Under the pieces are notes generated by a model. The model saw only the letters and a list, made by a program, of their open reading frames with translations, made no database searches and was not told where the DNA came from. Position numbers and translations under genes: made by a program. DNA of 20,395 bases from assembly GCA_002483605.1 (NCBI GenBank), contig DLIG01000014.1, positions 319 to 20,713 of the forward strand, written 5' to 3'. Origin of the DNA: Sulfurovum sp. UBA7648 (GTDB lineage Bacteria; Campylobacterota; Campylobacteria; Campylobacterales; Sulfurovaceae). Positions 14,367 to 20,395 of the stretch are shown here, piece after piece (position 1 is the stretch's first letter; each line of letters starts with the position of its first letter).

Positions 14367-14648
14367 TTATTTGCATTCTGGCAAATTAAGAAGATTGTTC
14401 GGCTGTTCTCCATCGCTTTCTGTTTTTAAATATTTATTTACACTTGCACTTTTAGAAACAATTACTCGTACAGATTTTCCATTGGCATTGACATAAAAAC
14501 TCCATTTTCCACTTTCAATTCCTTCAATAGCCTCAACTTGAGTAATTCTCCATCGTGTACCATCAGAATTAAGTCCGCCGATATGGGTTATGCGTTCATG
14601 TGGATTATAACGATCGCTTTTATTAATACATTTAATTTCAATTGCCAT
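14367..14648 (-). CDS. DUF3892 domain protein
   Basis: This protein of about 93 residues is recognised as a DUF3892 domain over nearly its whole length. The pattern is NPHERITHIGG, GTRWRIT, EGIESGKWSFYV and GKSVRVIVSKS, followed by a KYLKTESDGE turn. DUF3892 proteins are small, soluble and of unknown function, often found in mobile or accessory regions. The start chosen is the ATG at 14648, with an AAGGA site 6 nt before it. A longer frame opens at 14687 but lacks a ribosome site, and the family begins at MAIEIKCINKS. It lies between the restriction-linked membrane protein and the two-helix protein, all on the minus strand. A 27-bp inverted repeat upstream (14706-14732) may control it. Confidence 0.85.
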   Translation of the reverse strand: MAIEIKCINKSDRYNPHERITHIGGLNSDGTRWRITQVEAIEGIESGKWSFYVNANGKSVRVIVSKSASVNKYLKTESDGEQPNNLLNLPECK

Positions 14649-14705
14649 TTTATATCCTTTTATTTTAAATTTTATAAACCATAACATAAAATCAAAAAAG
14701 AATAT

Positions 14706-14732
14706 AAAAATATGTCAAATTGCAATATTTTT
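14706..14732. repeat. 27-bp inverted-repeat element, copy 2
   Basis: AAAAATAT-GTCAAATTGCA-ATATTTTT: perfect 8-bp arms around an 11-nt centre. It matches copy 1 at 13742-13768 except for three centre bases. It overlaps the stop codon of the membrane protein gene and ends about 57 nt before the DUF3892 start, a position fit for a promoter or operator of the downstream pair. Confidence 0.75.
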
Positions 14733-15282
14733 ACCTCATTGATTGGATCGTTCGATTTAATTTTGAAATTTCATCTTTTATATCTTCTAATTTACCAATC
14801 TCTTGAGGAGCAACTAATGCCATACTGATTTCAATCATAAATTTATAATTTATTTTAATAGATTCATGGAATGTCTTTTTATCTTTTGATTTATAATTCA
14901 ATTCTATTTCAAACTCATCAAGTTCATTTTCCAACTCATTAATCATGCCAATAAAAGTTGTAATCTTTTGTCCAATCGGCAAGTAATTGATATGAGTTTG
15001 TGGTAACTTGTATTTTTTATCTTTAAATATCTCAATGGTTTTATCAGCAAATTCTATATCAACATTATAGGCAGGAGACTTACCAATATTTTCAATTTCC
15101 ATTTTTAACATTCTAGAGTAATGATGCGGTTCTATTTTTACAGTAAGAAATGGACTTGTCTCAACTTCTCTCAATTTAACTGTTTCTTCTGTTAATTTAT
15201 AAGAAAAGTAAACATAAATGGATGTTGCTATAAATAAAAAAACAGTAGTCCATGCCGTCAACCATTCAGGTGTTAAATTCAT
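14731..15282 (-). CDS. Membrane-anchored protein translationally coupled to the type IIG enzyme
   Basis: This 183-residue protein has one N-terminal transmembrane helix (about 8-29, TAWTTVFLFIATSIYVYFSY), a short charged linker, then a soluble domain rich in beta strands. The sequence LKMEIENIGKSPAYNVDIEF (about 59-78) resembles the Ig-like sandwich seen in many unnamed island proteins. The C-terminus is a short amphipathic helix (EDIKDEISKLNRTIQS). The topology probably leaves the domain in the cytoplasm or periplasm with a single anchor; orientation is not clear. Its ATG overlaps the TGA of the restriction-methylation gene by 4 nt, so its synthesis depends on translation of that enzyme. This suggests a joint role in defence, but the family has no function known to me. 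Confidence 0.8.
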   Translation of the reverse strand: MNLTPEWLTAWTTVFLFIATSIYVYFSYKLTEETVKLREVETSPFLTVKIEPHHYSRMLKMEIENIGKSPAYNVDIEFADKTIEIFKDKKYKLPQTHINYLPIGQKITTFIGMINELENELDEFEIELNYKSKDKKTFHESIKINYKFMIEISMALVAPQEIGKLEDIKDEISKLNRTIQSMR

Positions 15283-18272
15283 GCTTTATCCTCTCCAATC
15301 GCTATCTCTTTATCACTCAAGTCATACAATTCACCTACAGCTTTATCGATCTTTCCATCTACCCTATCAATCTCTTTTTGTAATGTCATCATCTCATCGT
15401 AAAGCTGTTTGATACTACGGAAGATCGAAATGTCTTTCATATTGACTTTGAGTTTAGATAAAGTGGTTTGGAGTTCGTCAAACGTCAGTTTTTCAGGAGC
15501 ATCCAGTTTGGCAGGGATTTTTGCAACGCTTAAAACAATTGTCAAATACGCTTTAAACTCGGATTGAAGAGCGGATAACGATTTTTTAAATTTTGCCATT
15601 TTGTGGTAAAAATCAGTCAGAATCTCATTTTGTTCTTTGCTTGGGATACGAATCGGGAGCTTTCGAAGATTAACCCCTTTTACTTCTGCGAATGTTCGTC
15701 CTTTTTCAGGAACCAGATAGGTGTAATATACATCCATTAATGACGAATTCAAGATGACCGCTAATGCTTCGTAAGATAACCGTTCGGTAGATTTTAAAAC
15801 GATATTATGAACATTGTTAAAGTCCAGAAATCCATCATAATCAACCGCTGCAATTATAATGTCGCTCGTTTGGCGTATTACAATTTTCTTTTGAAAAAAA
15901 TTCAAACTCACTCTTGGTTCAGCCAAATGCTTTCCATAATTAATCCATCTTTTTGAATTTGGACTTATAATATATTTTTGAAAATCACTACCAACTAAAT
16001 ATTGTTTATAGGTAACATTAATTTGATGATCTGCATCATAGATACGTTGTTTCACATCTTCGGAAGATTGCTTTGGTGTACCTTTGTTTGCTTGATATGG
16101 TTTGATCCCTACGGTGACATCCGCTATCTCTTCAAGTTTTGCACTTTCTTCTTCCATTAGGCGAATAATCGCCGTTTGCTCTGTATCAAAAGCGAGGTTA
16201 AATCCTTTGTCGTAATTGGAAGCCCATTCAGAACGCTTAACCGTTGAAAATTTGAGTCTATCAAATTCACTTGCTTCGTTTGCTACGCAAAATGCTATTG
16301 ATTGTTCATTATTTGGAACCGAGTGGTGAGCGATAAAAATCGACGTTTCCGCCGTGACATTTTCAAAAACATTGTATTTGAAAAGAATGAGATTATCAAA
16401 TGTAAAATTCTCAATTAGGAAATGGCGGAGGTTTTTAAAATAGTTTTGTGTCAACCATGTTGAGGGAACTATATAGCCCGTTTTACCTTTTGGAGCCGTC
16501 AAAAATGAGAGCATTTCCATAAAGAGCGTGTAGGTATCGAGTTGATATTCGACTGTTTTGAAACGCTCATAAAAATATTTTTTGTGTGCTTCACTTAGCT
16601 GTGCACCATACGGCGGATTACCGATCACGACATCGAAACCGCCATGAGCGAATACGTCTGGAAATTCCTCTTCCCACACAAACGCATTTTCGACAACGCT
16701 TTTATCGGCTATCAGAGAGTTCCCACATTTGATCTTATCACTCAGATTCGTAAGTGCCCTTCCCTTTTGCGCCGTGCGTAGCCATAATGACAAACGGGCT
16801 ATCTCCACCGCATCTTCATTAATATCCACACCATAAAGGTTATGTTCCAATATCGATGTCTCTATATCATAATACGCCGTGATATCACCCATGATCACAA
16901 GATCTACCTGCAATGATCTATGCTCACGGATCAGAAATTCCAAAGCTTGATTGAGAAATGCTCCGCTTCCGCATGCCGGATCTAGGATCTTGAGGCCTAG
17001 CAGCCAGTTTCTATATATTTCGAGATTATCTTTGGTCTGCTGTTCTTTCTTGGTAGGTTTTCTGCTATCTTTTGGGGCTTCTATCTCGATTATGCCAAGT
17101 TCTTCTTTTTTGTCCTTGCAAAGTTTGCCAAGAGTATTTTCAACGATGTAGCGGGTGATATATTCCGGAGTATAAAATACACCGTCTTTTTTGCGTTTGG
17201 ATTTCTTGCGGTCAAACTCAGTATCGTTTATATCTGCTTGTATCTCTTCGAGGTCTGTGAGTGACTGCTCAAATATATGCCCCAATATATTTACACCGAT
17301 ATCGCTCTCAAAATCATAATCACTTAACTTTTGAGCATCCATATCTAAAGAACTGTCATCTATTACAAGAGCATCCAAGATAGGATCGGTAGCAAAAAGT
17401 CCGCCGTTGTAACGAGGGATGTTTAGTTTGTCGTTTCCATTACTTATAGCGTCAAAATAGAATTTATAGATATCATACAGGGTGTAGTTTGTAAACTTTT
17501 GATTTTGGAACTCTTCTCTGATCTCTTTTATAGTATTTGGTTTTAATAGCCCTCTGTCTTCTCCGAAAAGTATAAACACTATCCTGTCGCATAGCTTTTG
17601 AGTGAGGCGCAAAAGTAACGCTTTGTCCATTTCGTTGTTTTTGACAATATTTTCAAACAGATGTGTGCGAAATGCGCTAAAATCGCTATAAAGTTTTTTT
17701 GATATAGCCGCTTCGAAATTTACTGATTTTTCTTTGAGGTTCAGAGGGATATTGTCCTTGATACTCTCATAACTCATGAGCAAATGAAGCGTCTTGAACT
17801 CTTCATAAGAGAGCTTAAAGAGATTAAATTTCTCATAAGCAGTTTTCTTGTCGATATAAAATCTCAATTCGTCGAAGTTTGATATGATGATGTATTTGGA
17901 ATTGGAGTGCGAAGCGTGATAATCGAACGCTTGCGCTTCTACTGCATCGAGATTTTTCGTCTTTTGGTCTTTTAGCTCGACCACTCCGATGACTTCGCCA
18001 TTGACATAAATGACTCCATCTGCTTTTTTTGAGTCAGTTTCGTTTTTCTTTTCTCTTTCCAAATTAAAGTCATTTGGATTTGTACTGTCAAGCGTATAAC
18101 CCAAACAATTTTCAAAAACATCTTTTAAAAACCCGTCTTGGTATTTTTCCTCTTTGACTGTTTTTATAAATTCAATTTTTGCAAGATAGTTTTGAAAATT
18201 AGCCCATCGTTTGGCAATTATACTTTCGTCTTGTTTGACATTTCTGATCACAGAGTTTTGAAAGATTTGCAA
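15279..18272 (-). CDS. Type IIG restriction-modification enzyme (Eco57I-like, single chain)
   Basis: This 997-residue protein combines nuclease, adenine methyltransferase and target recognition in one chain. Near the N-terminus D85 and E99-x-K101 (KADGVIYV then VVELKD) form a PD-(D/E)xK nuclease core. The methyltransferase has the SAM-binding motif DPACGSGAF (431-439) and the catalytic NPPY (552-555), typical of N6-adenine enzymes of the Eco57I family. The C-terminal part, from about residue 690, looks like a TaqI-type specificity domain, with VIRQTSDIIIAAVDYDGFLD near 800. All motifs are intact, so it should be active; the recognition site cannot be read from sequence. The start is TTG at 18272 with AGGA 7 nt before it; a nearby ATG is out of frame. 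It lies after an ORF6N gene and is coupled to a membrane protein gene. Confidence 0.93.
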   Translation of the reverse strand: MQIFQNSVIRNVKQDESIIAKRWANFQNYLAKIEFIKTVKEEKYQDGFLKDVFENCLGYTLDSTNPNDFNLEREKKNETDSKKADGVIYVNGEVIGVVELKDQKTKNLDAVEAQAFDYHASHSNSKYIIISNFDELRFYIDKKTAYEKFNLFKLSYEEFKTLHLLMSYESIKDNIPLNLKEKSVNFEAAISKKLYSDFSAFRTHLFENIVKNNEMDKALLLRLTQKLCDRIVFILFGEDRGLLKPNTIKEIREEFQNQKFTNYTLYDIYKFYFDAISNGNDKLNIPRYNGGLFATDPILDALVIDDSSLDMDAQKLSDYDFESDIGVNILGHIFEQSLTDLEEIQADINDTEFDRKKSKRKKDGVFYTPEYITRYIVENTLGKLCKDKKEELGIIEIEAPKDSRKPTKKEQQTKDNLEIYRNWLLGLKILDPACGSGAFLNQALEFLIREHRSLQVDLVIMGDITAYYDIETSILEHNLYGVDINEDAVEIARLSLWLRTAQKGRALTNLSDKIKCGNSLIADKSVVENAFVWEEEFPDVFAHGGFDVVIGNPPYGAQLSEAHKKYFYERFKTVEYQLDTYTLFMEMLSFLTAPKGKTGYIVPSTWLTQNYFKNLRHFLIENFTFDNLILFKYNVFENVTAETSIFIAHHSVPNNEQSIAFCVANEASEFDRLKFSTVKRSEWASNYDKGFNLAFDTEQTAIIRLMEEESAKLEEIADVTVGIKPYQANKGTPKQSSEDVKQRIYDADHQINVTYKQYLVGSDFQKYIISPNSKRWINYGKHLAEPRVSLNFFQKKIVIRQTSDIIIAAVDYDGFLDFNNVHNIVLKSTERLSYEALAVILNSSLMDVYYTYLVPEKGRTFAEVKGVNLRKLPIRIPSKEQNEILTDFYHKMAKFKKSLSALQSEFKAYLTIVLSVAKIPAKLDAPEKLTFDELQTTLSKLKVNMKDISIFRSIKQLYDEMMTLQKEIDRVDGKIDKAVGELYDLSDKEIAIGEDKA

Positions 18273-18300
18273 AGAATCATCCTAAAAAAATATTTAGATT

Positions 18301-18324
18301 ATTATATCTATCCTTGTTTAACAA
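18301..18324 (-). promoter_or_regulatory. Candidate promoter and palindrome before the type IIG gene
   Basis: The minus strand carries TATAAT (18306-18301) about 30 nt before the TTG start. A perfect odd palindrome, TTGTTTAACAA (18314-18324), lies just upstream of it, where a regulator could act. No good -35 is present. Both lie in the 73-nt gap after the ORF6N gene, so the enzyme may have its own promoter. Confidence 0.4.
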
Positions 18325-18345
18325 ATAACACAAATACAGCATATA

Positions 18346-19206
18346 TTACAACTTTGCCATAATTTCTAATGACGACCTATCCATCTTTGAAAATGCAAAC
18401 CACTTTTTGCCCAAATCCTTGATACTTGCCCCTATATGGTAAATGCTCTCATCAATAATCAAAAACCTATCATGAGATAAATTAAACTCTTTTGCCTCTA
18501 TTGGATTGTATTGGGAGTTGTATTTTTGTATATCCAATTTTAACTGATCAGTTATAGATTTTGTATAGATAGCGATCTTGACATTTTGATTTTTACTCAA
18601 TAGTATCAAGACATTCTCGTCTATATAATTATCTATCAATACGATATTGTCTTTGGCGCTTTTTATGAGCTCACTTACAAATGCATACGCATCGAAGATC
18701 TGCCCGTCATAAAATATACCTTGCTTTGGCTTTATATCCTGATTTTCAATCGCTTCAAAAATTTTATTGAAATTGTCATCATGCTTAAGAAGTTTTTGTT
18801 CAATAACATCAAACTTTTGGAATATCAAGGCATTAGATGATATGAATTTTCGCATACTCACAAAAGCCTCTATGATTTGTATGCTTATTTTTATAGCTGT
18901 ATCACTTTTAAGTATGGCACTCAACATTGACACACCCTGCTCAGTAAAAACAAATGGCCTAAAAGATGAGTGTTTAAGTAATTGCAACCGGTCACAATTT
19001 GTGACCAGTTTATTTTTCTCAGTTTCTGACAACTGAAATCTAAACTCTTTTGGAAATCGCTCATTATTTCTTTTGACTGCTTGATTTAAAGCTTTTGTCT
19101 CGACACCATATAGTTCTGCTAGATCCCTGTCAAGCATTACTTGCAAATCTCTAATCGTAAATATCTTATCGTGGATATCCAGTTTATTTGTTATTAAGTT
19201 TCTCAT
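18346..19206 (-). CDS. ORF6N-domain protein with a PLD-like C-terminal domain
   Basis: This 286-residue protein starts with an ORF6N domain, a phage-type DNA-binding module related to KilA-N. The block KIFTIRDLQVMLDRDLAELY, NQAVKRNNERFP and FVFTEQGVSMLSAIL covers about residues 15-105. A helical linker follows. The C-terminal part (about 165-286) contains DGQIFDAYAFVSELIKSAK and HDRFLIIDESIYHIGASIKD. The latter resembles a phospholipase D half-site, but as H-x-R-x4-D (H245) rather than H-x-K-x4-D. The start is the ATG at 19206, with AGGG 6 nt upstream; a TTG at 19212 is in frame but less well placed. It precedes the type IIG gene on the same strand, and a strong inverted repeat lies just upstream, so it may be an autoregulator or control protein for the island. 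Confidence 0.85.
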   Translation of the reverse strand: MRNLITNKLDIHDKIFTIRDLQVMLDRDLAELYGVETKALNQAVKRNNERFPKEFRFQLSETEKNKLVTNCDRLQLLKHSSFRPFVFTEQGVSMLSAILKSDTAIKISIQIIEAFVSMRKFISSNALIFQKFDVIEQKLLKHDDNFNKIFEAIENQDIKPKQGIFYDGQIFDAYAFVSELIKSAKDNIVLIDNYIDENVLILLSKNQNVKIAIYTKSITDQLKLDIQKYNSQYNPIEAKEFNLSHDRFLIIDESIYHIGASIKDLGKKWFAFSKMDRSSLEIMAKL

Positions 19207-19238
19207 ATTCAACCCTGTATCACAGCTTTATTTGCTAA

Positions 19239-19268
19239 TTTTAACCAACGTTTATCATGTGGTTAAAA
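19239..19268. promoter_or_regulatory. 9-bp perfect inverted repeat upstream of the ORF6N gene
   Basis: TTTTAACCA (19239-19247), a 12-nt centre, and TGGTTAAAA (19260-19268) are exact reverse complements. The element is centred about 48 nt before the ORF6N start, a natural operator position for the DNA-binding protein encoded there. No T-run suited to a terminator follows on either strand. Binding by ORF6N is inference. Confidence 0.65.
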
Positions 19269-19310
19269 AACATGACAAATTGAAATATATGAAAAAAATT
19301 TAGACACAAT

Positions 19311-19342
19311 ATCCATACGAAACAGCAACTATCATTACCCAA
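19311..19342 (+). pseudogene. Broken duplicate of the cinA 5' end
   Basis: This 32-nt stretch matches the region around the cinA start (19822-19853) at 28 of 32 positions, in the same orientation. The common core is GAAACAGCAACTA. The start codon is changed from ATG to ACG, and homology stops after 11 further codons. The two copies flank the VOC gene. This is best read as the scar of a duplication or of an insertion that separated cinA from its earlier flank. Confidence 0.75.
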
Positions 19343-19374
19343 AAAAAGTGTATGATAAAATGAAATTTTTATAT

Positions 19375-19764
19375 CTAGCTCTCCATCTTATACTCTATCA
19401 TTGAGATAACCGCACCTTGAGGATCTTGAATGACAGCAAAATCGCCTACTTTTGGGATAGCTGTGATATCCACAAGGACATTTGCTCCAAGCTCTTTTGC
19501 CTTGCCAAGAGTGGATTTGATATCTCTCACTGTTATATAGCTGCCCCAATGTGGAGGGATCTTCTCATCACCGCAATGTTTGAGATCCATGATGCCTGCC
19601 ATTTCTTGGCCGTTTAGAGAAACCACGTTATAATCAAAATCAACATTATCCGCTTTTTTGAAATTCCAGCCAAAAAGCTCGCCGTAAAACTTCTTCGCAC
19701 CCTCGACATCGCTTGTCATTAGTTCAAACCAGCTAAATGCCCCGTTTGTAGCAAATGGATTCAT
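19375..19764 (-). CDS. VOC superfamily (glyoxalase/bleomycin-resistance type) protein
   Basis: This 129-residue protein has the paired beta-alpha-beta-beta-beta pattern of the vicinal oxygen chelate fold. The opening block GAFSWFELMTSDVEGAKKFYGELFGWNF (8-35) and the closing block FAVIQDPQGAVISMIEYK (109-126) are typical of the subgroup annotated as VOC family or PhnB-like proteins. Members bind a metal and act in detoxification or antibiotic binding; the substrate here is unknown. H and E residues that could be metal ligands include H72 and E124, but I cannot assign them firmly. The ATG has a strong AAGGAG site. The gene stands alone, divergent from cinA, and is flanked by the cinA 5' duplication. 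Confidence 0.9.
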   Translation of the reverse strand: MNPFATNGAFSWFELMTSDVEGAKKFYGELFGWNFKKADNVDFDYNVVSLNGQEMAGIMDLKHCGDEKIPPHWGSYITVRDIKSTLGKAKELGANVLVDITAIPKVGDFAVIQDPQGAVISMIEYKMES

Positions 19765-19785
19765 ATCACACTCCTTTTTTATCTA

Positions 19786-19794
19786 ATTATAGCA
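19786..19794 (-). promoter_or_regulatory. Extended -10 promoter of the VOC gene
   Basis: The minus strand reads TGCTATAAT, a perfect extended -10 (TG-N-TATAAT) about 20 nt before the VOC start. It lies 19 nt from the oppositely oriented cinA -10 element, so the two divergent promoters share about 60 nt of DNA. Confidence 0.6.
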
Positions 19795-19812
19795 ATAATT
19801 ATTTTCATTCTA

Positions 19813-19821
19813 TGCTAAAAT
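19813..19821 (+). promoter_or_regulatory. Extended -10 element of cinA, predicting a leaderless mRNA
   Basis: TGCTAAAAT at 19813-19821 is an extended -10. Transcription would begin about 7 nt downstream, at or next to the ATG at 19828. No Shine-Dalgarno sequence precedes that ATG, which agrees with a leaderless message. Confidence 0.5.
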
Positions 19822-19827
19822 ATCCAT

Positions 19828-20313
19828 ATGAAACAGCAACTACTATTAACCAAGATCATTGATAAGCTTCAAGAGCAGCAACAAACCATCTCTTTTGCCG
19901 AAAGCTGCACGGGTGGGAGGATCGCAGCGGCATTTACGAGCGTTAGCGGGGCTTCAAAGGTATTTAACGGCTCGGTTGTATCCTATGCCAACGAGATCAA
20001 GCATGAATGGCTCGGGGTTTCAGATGAAATACTCCAAAATTTTGGTGCTGTGAGCAAAGAGTGTGTTTTAGAGATGCTAAAAGGCATAGCCAAAATGGCG
20101 CATGCTGATTACGCCATAGCTATTTCGGGCATTGCAGGGCCGACTGGGGGGACGGAGTATAAACCGGTAGGCACTATATATATAGGATTGCTTTCGCCTG
20201 CTGGCAGTCTTGTCCATCACTGCTTTTTTGAAGGCGACAGAGAAGCTGTACAAAATGCTTCAGTGGATTATGCAATTAATTTATTGGCAAAAGAGTTAAA
20301 AATTATCTCTTAA
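19828..20313 (+). CDS. pncC: Stand-alone CinA C-terminal domain, nicotinamide-nucleotide amidase
   Basis: This 161-residue protein is a single CinA C-terminal domain, which deamidates nicotinamide mononucleotide to nicotinate mononucleotide for NAD recycling. The signature AESCTGG (24-30) is followed by SGASKVFNGSVVSYANEIK and the later blocks FGAVSKE and AISGIAGPTGGT. The COG1058 N-terminal domain of full-length CinA is absent, as in E. coli PncC. It is the first plus-strand gene here and is followed by a tRNA. No ribosome binding site lies upstream, so the message may be leaderless. The start fits the family. A damaged copy of its first codons is found about 510 nt upstream. Confidence 0.93.
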   Translation: MKQQLLLTKIIDKLQEQQQTISFAESCTGGRIAAAFTSVSGASKVFNGSVVSYANEIKHEWLGVSDEILQNFGAVSKECVLEMLKGIAKMAHADYAIAISGIAGPTGGTEYKPVGTIYIGLLSPAGSLVHHCFFEGDREAVQNASVDYAINLLAKELKIIS

Positions 20314-20327
20314 ATAGGTTTTTTAGC

Positions 20328-20356
20328 TTGACAATCCAGGTTAAATAAGCTATAAT
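20328..20356 (+). promoter_or_regulatory. Consensus sigma70 promoter of the tRNA gene
   Basis: TTGACA (20328-20333), a 17-nt spacer, and TATAAT (20351-20356) match the consensus at all twelve positions. Transcription should start near 20363, about 12 nt before the tRNA. Full-consensus promoters suit stable RNA genes. Confidence 0.9.
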
Positions 20357-20374
20357 GCCGGTCTCATAAACGAT

Positions 20375-20395
20375 GTCTCGTTAGCTCAGTTGGTA
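20375..20395 (+). tRNA. tRNA gene, 5' part only (window ends)
   Basis: GTCTCGT forms the 5' acceptor strand, TA follows, then the D-stem GCTC and the D-loop AGTTGGTA. The anticodon lies beyond the window, so the identity cannot be read. The start resembles Campylobacterota tRNA-Lys, but that is a guess from memory. Confidence 0.85.

Overview
The window looks like the chromosome of a free-living Campylobacterota (epsilonproteobacterium), of the Sulfurimonas/Sulfuricurvum/Sulfurovum kind. The basis is the moderately AT-rich sequence, compact minus-strand operons with overlapping genes, the guaB-gatA-ileS order (from memory also seen in Campylobacter and partly in Helicobacter), and direct sulfhydrylation genes (metX, metY, cysK) next to an Rrf2 regulator. 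The genus is inference; no marker that would fix it is present.

Region 1 (1-3631, all minus strand) holds housekeeping metabolism. A metX > xseB > nitrilase-like > ThiF-like run has 4-nt overlaps at its first two junctions. A small lipoprotein with one EF-hand loop and ridA follow as a second unit. A 7-bp tandem repeat array sits at the window edge over the ridA stop. The nitrilase-like protein appears to lack two of its three catalytic residues, and the ThiF-like protein lacks the usual zinc cysteines.

Region 2 (3632-6793) is a sulfur amino acid operon, metY > rrf2 > cysK, behind a clear sigma70-type promoter that contains an inverted repeat. MetX (region 1) makes O-acetylhomoserine and MetY converts it with sulfide to homocysteine. 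CysK makes cysteine from O-acetylserine and sulfide. The cysteine-free Rrf2 protein is the likely local regulator.

Region 3 (6794-12461) is one tight operon, ileS > a 39-residue membrane protein > gatA > guaB. It serves aminoacyl-tRNA synthesis and GMP synthesis.

Region 4 (about 12462-19821) is an accessory island between divergent ileS and cinA. It holds an orphan Phd/StbD-type antitoxin gene with phased A-tracts in its leader. It also holds a broken and truncated rhuM gene, three related composite hairpin repeats and a duplicated 27-bp inverted-repeat element. The main gene cluster is ORF6N-PLD regulator > type IIG restriction-methylation enzyme > membrane protein (ATGA overlap with the enzyme gene) > DUF3892 protein > two-helix membrane protein. 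At its right end lie a VOC gene and a broken copy of the cinA 5' end, which marks a past rearrangement. No integrase or transposase is visible.

Region 5 (19822-20395) holds cinA/pncC, apparently leaderless, and the first 21 bases of a tRNA gene behind a fully consensus TTGACA-N17-TATAAT promoter.
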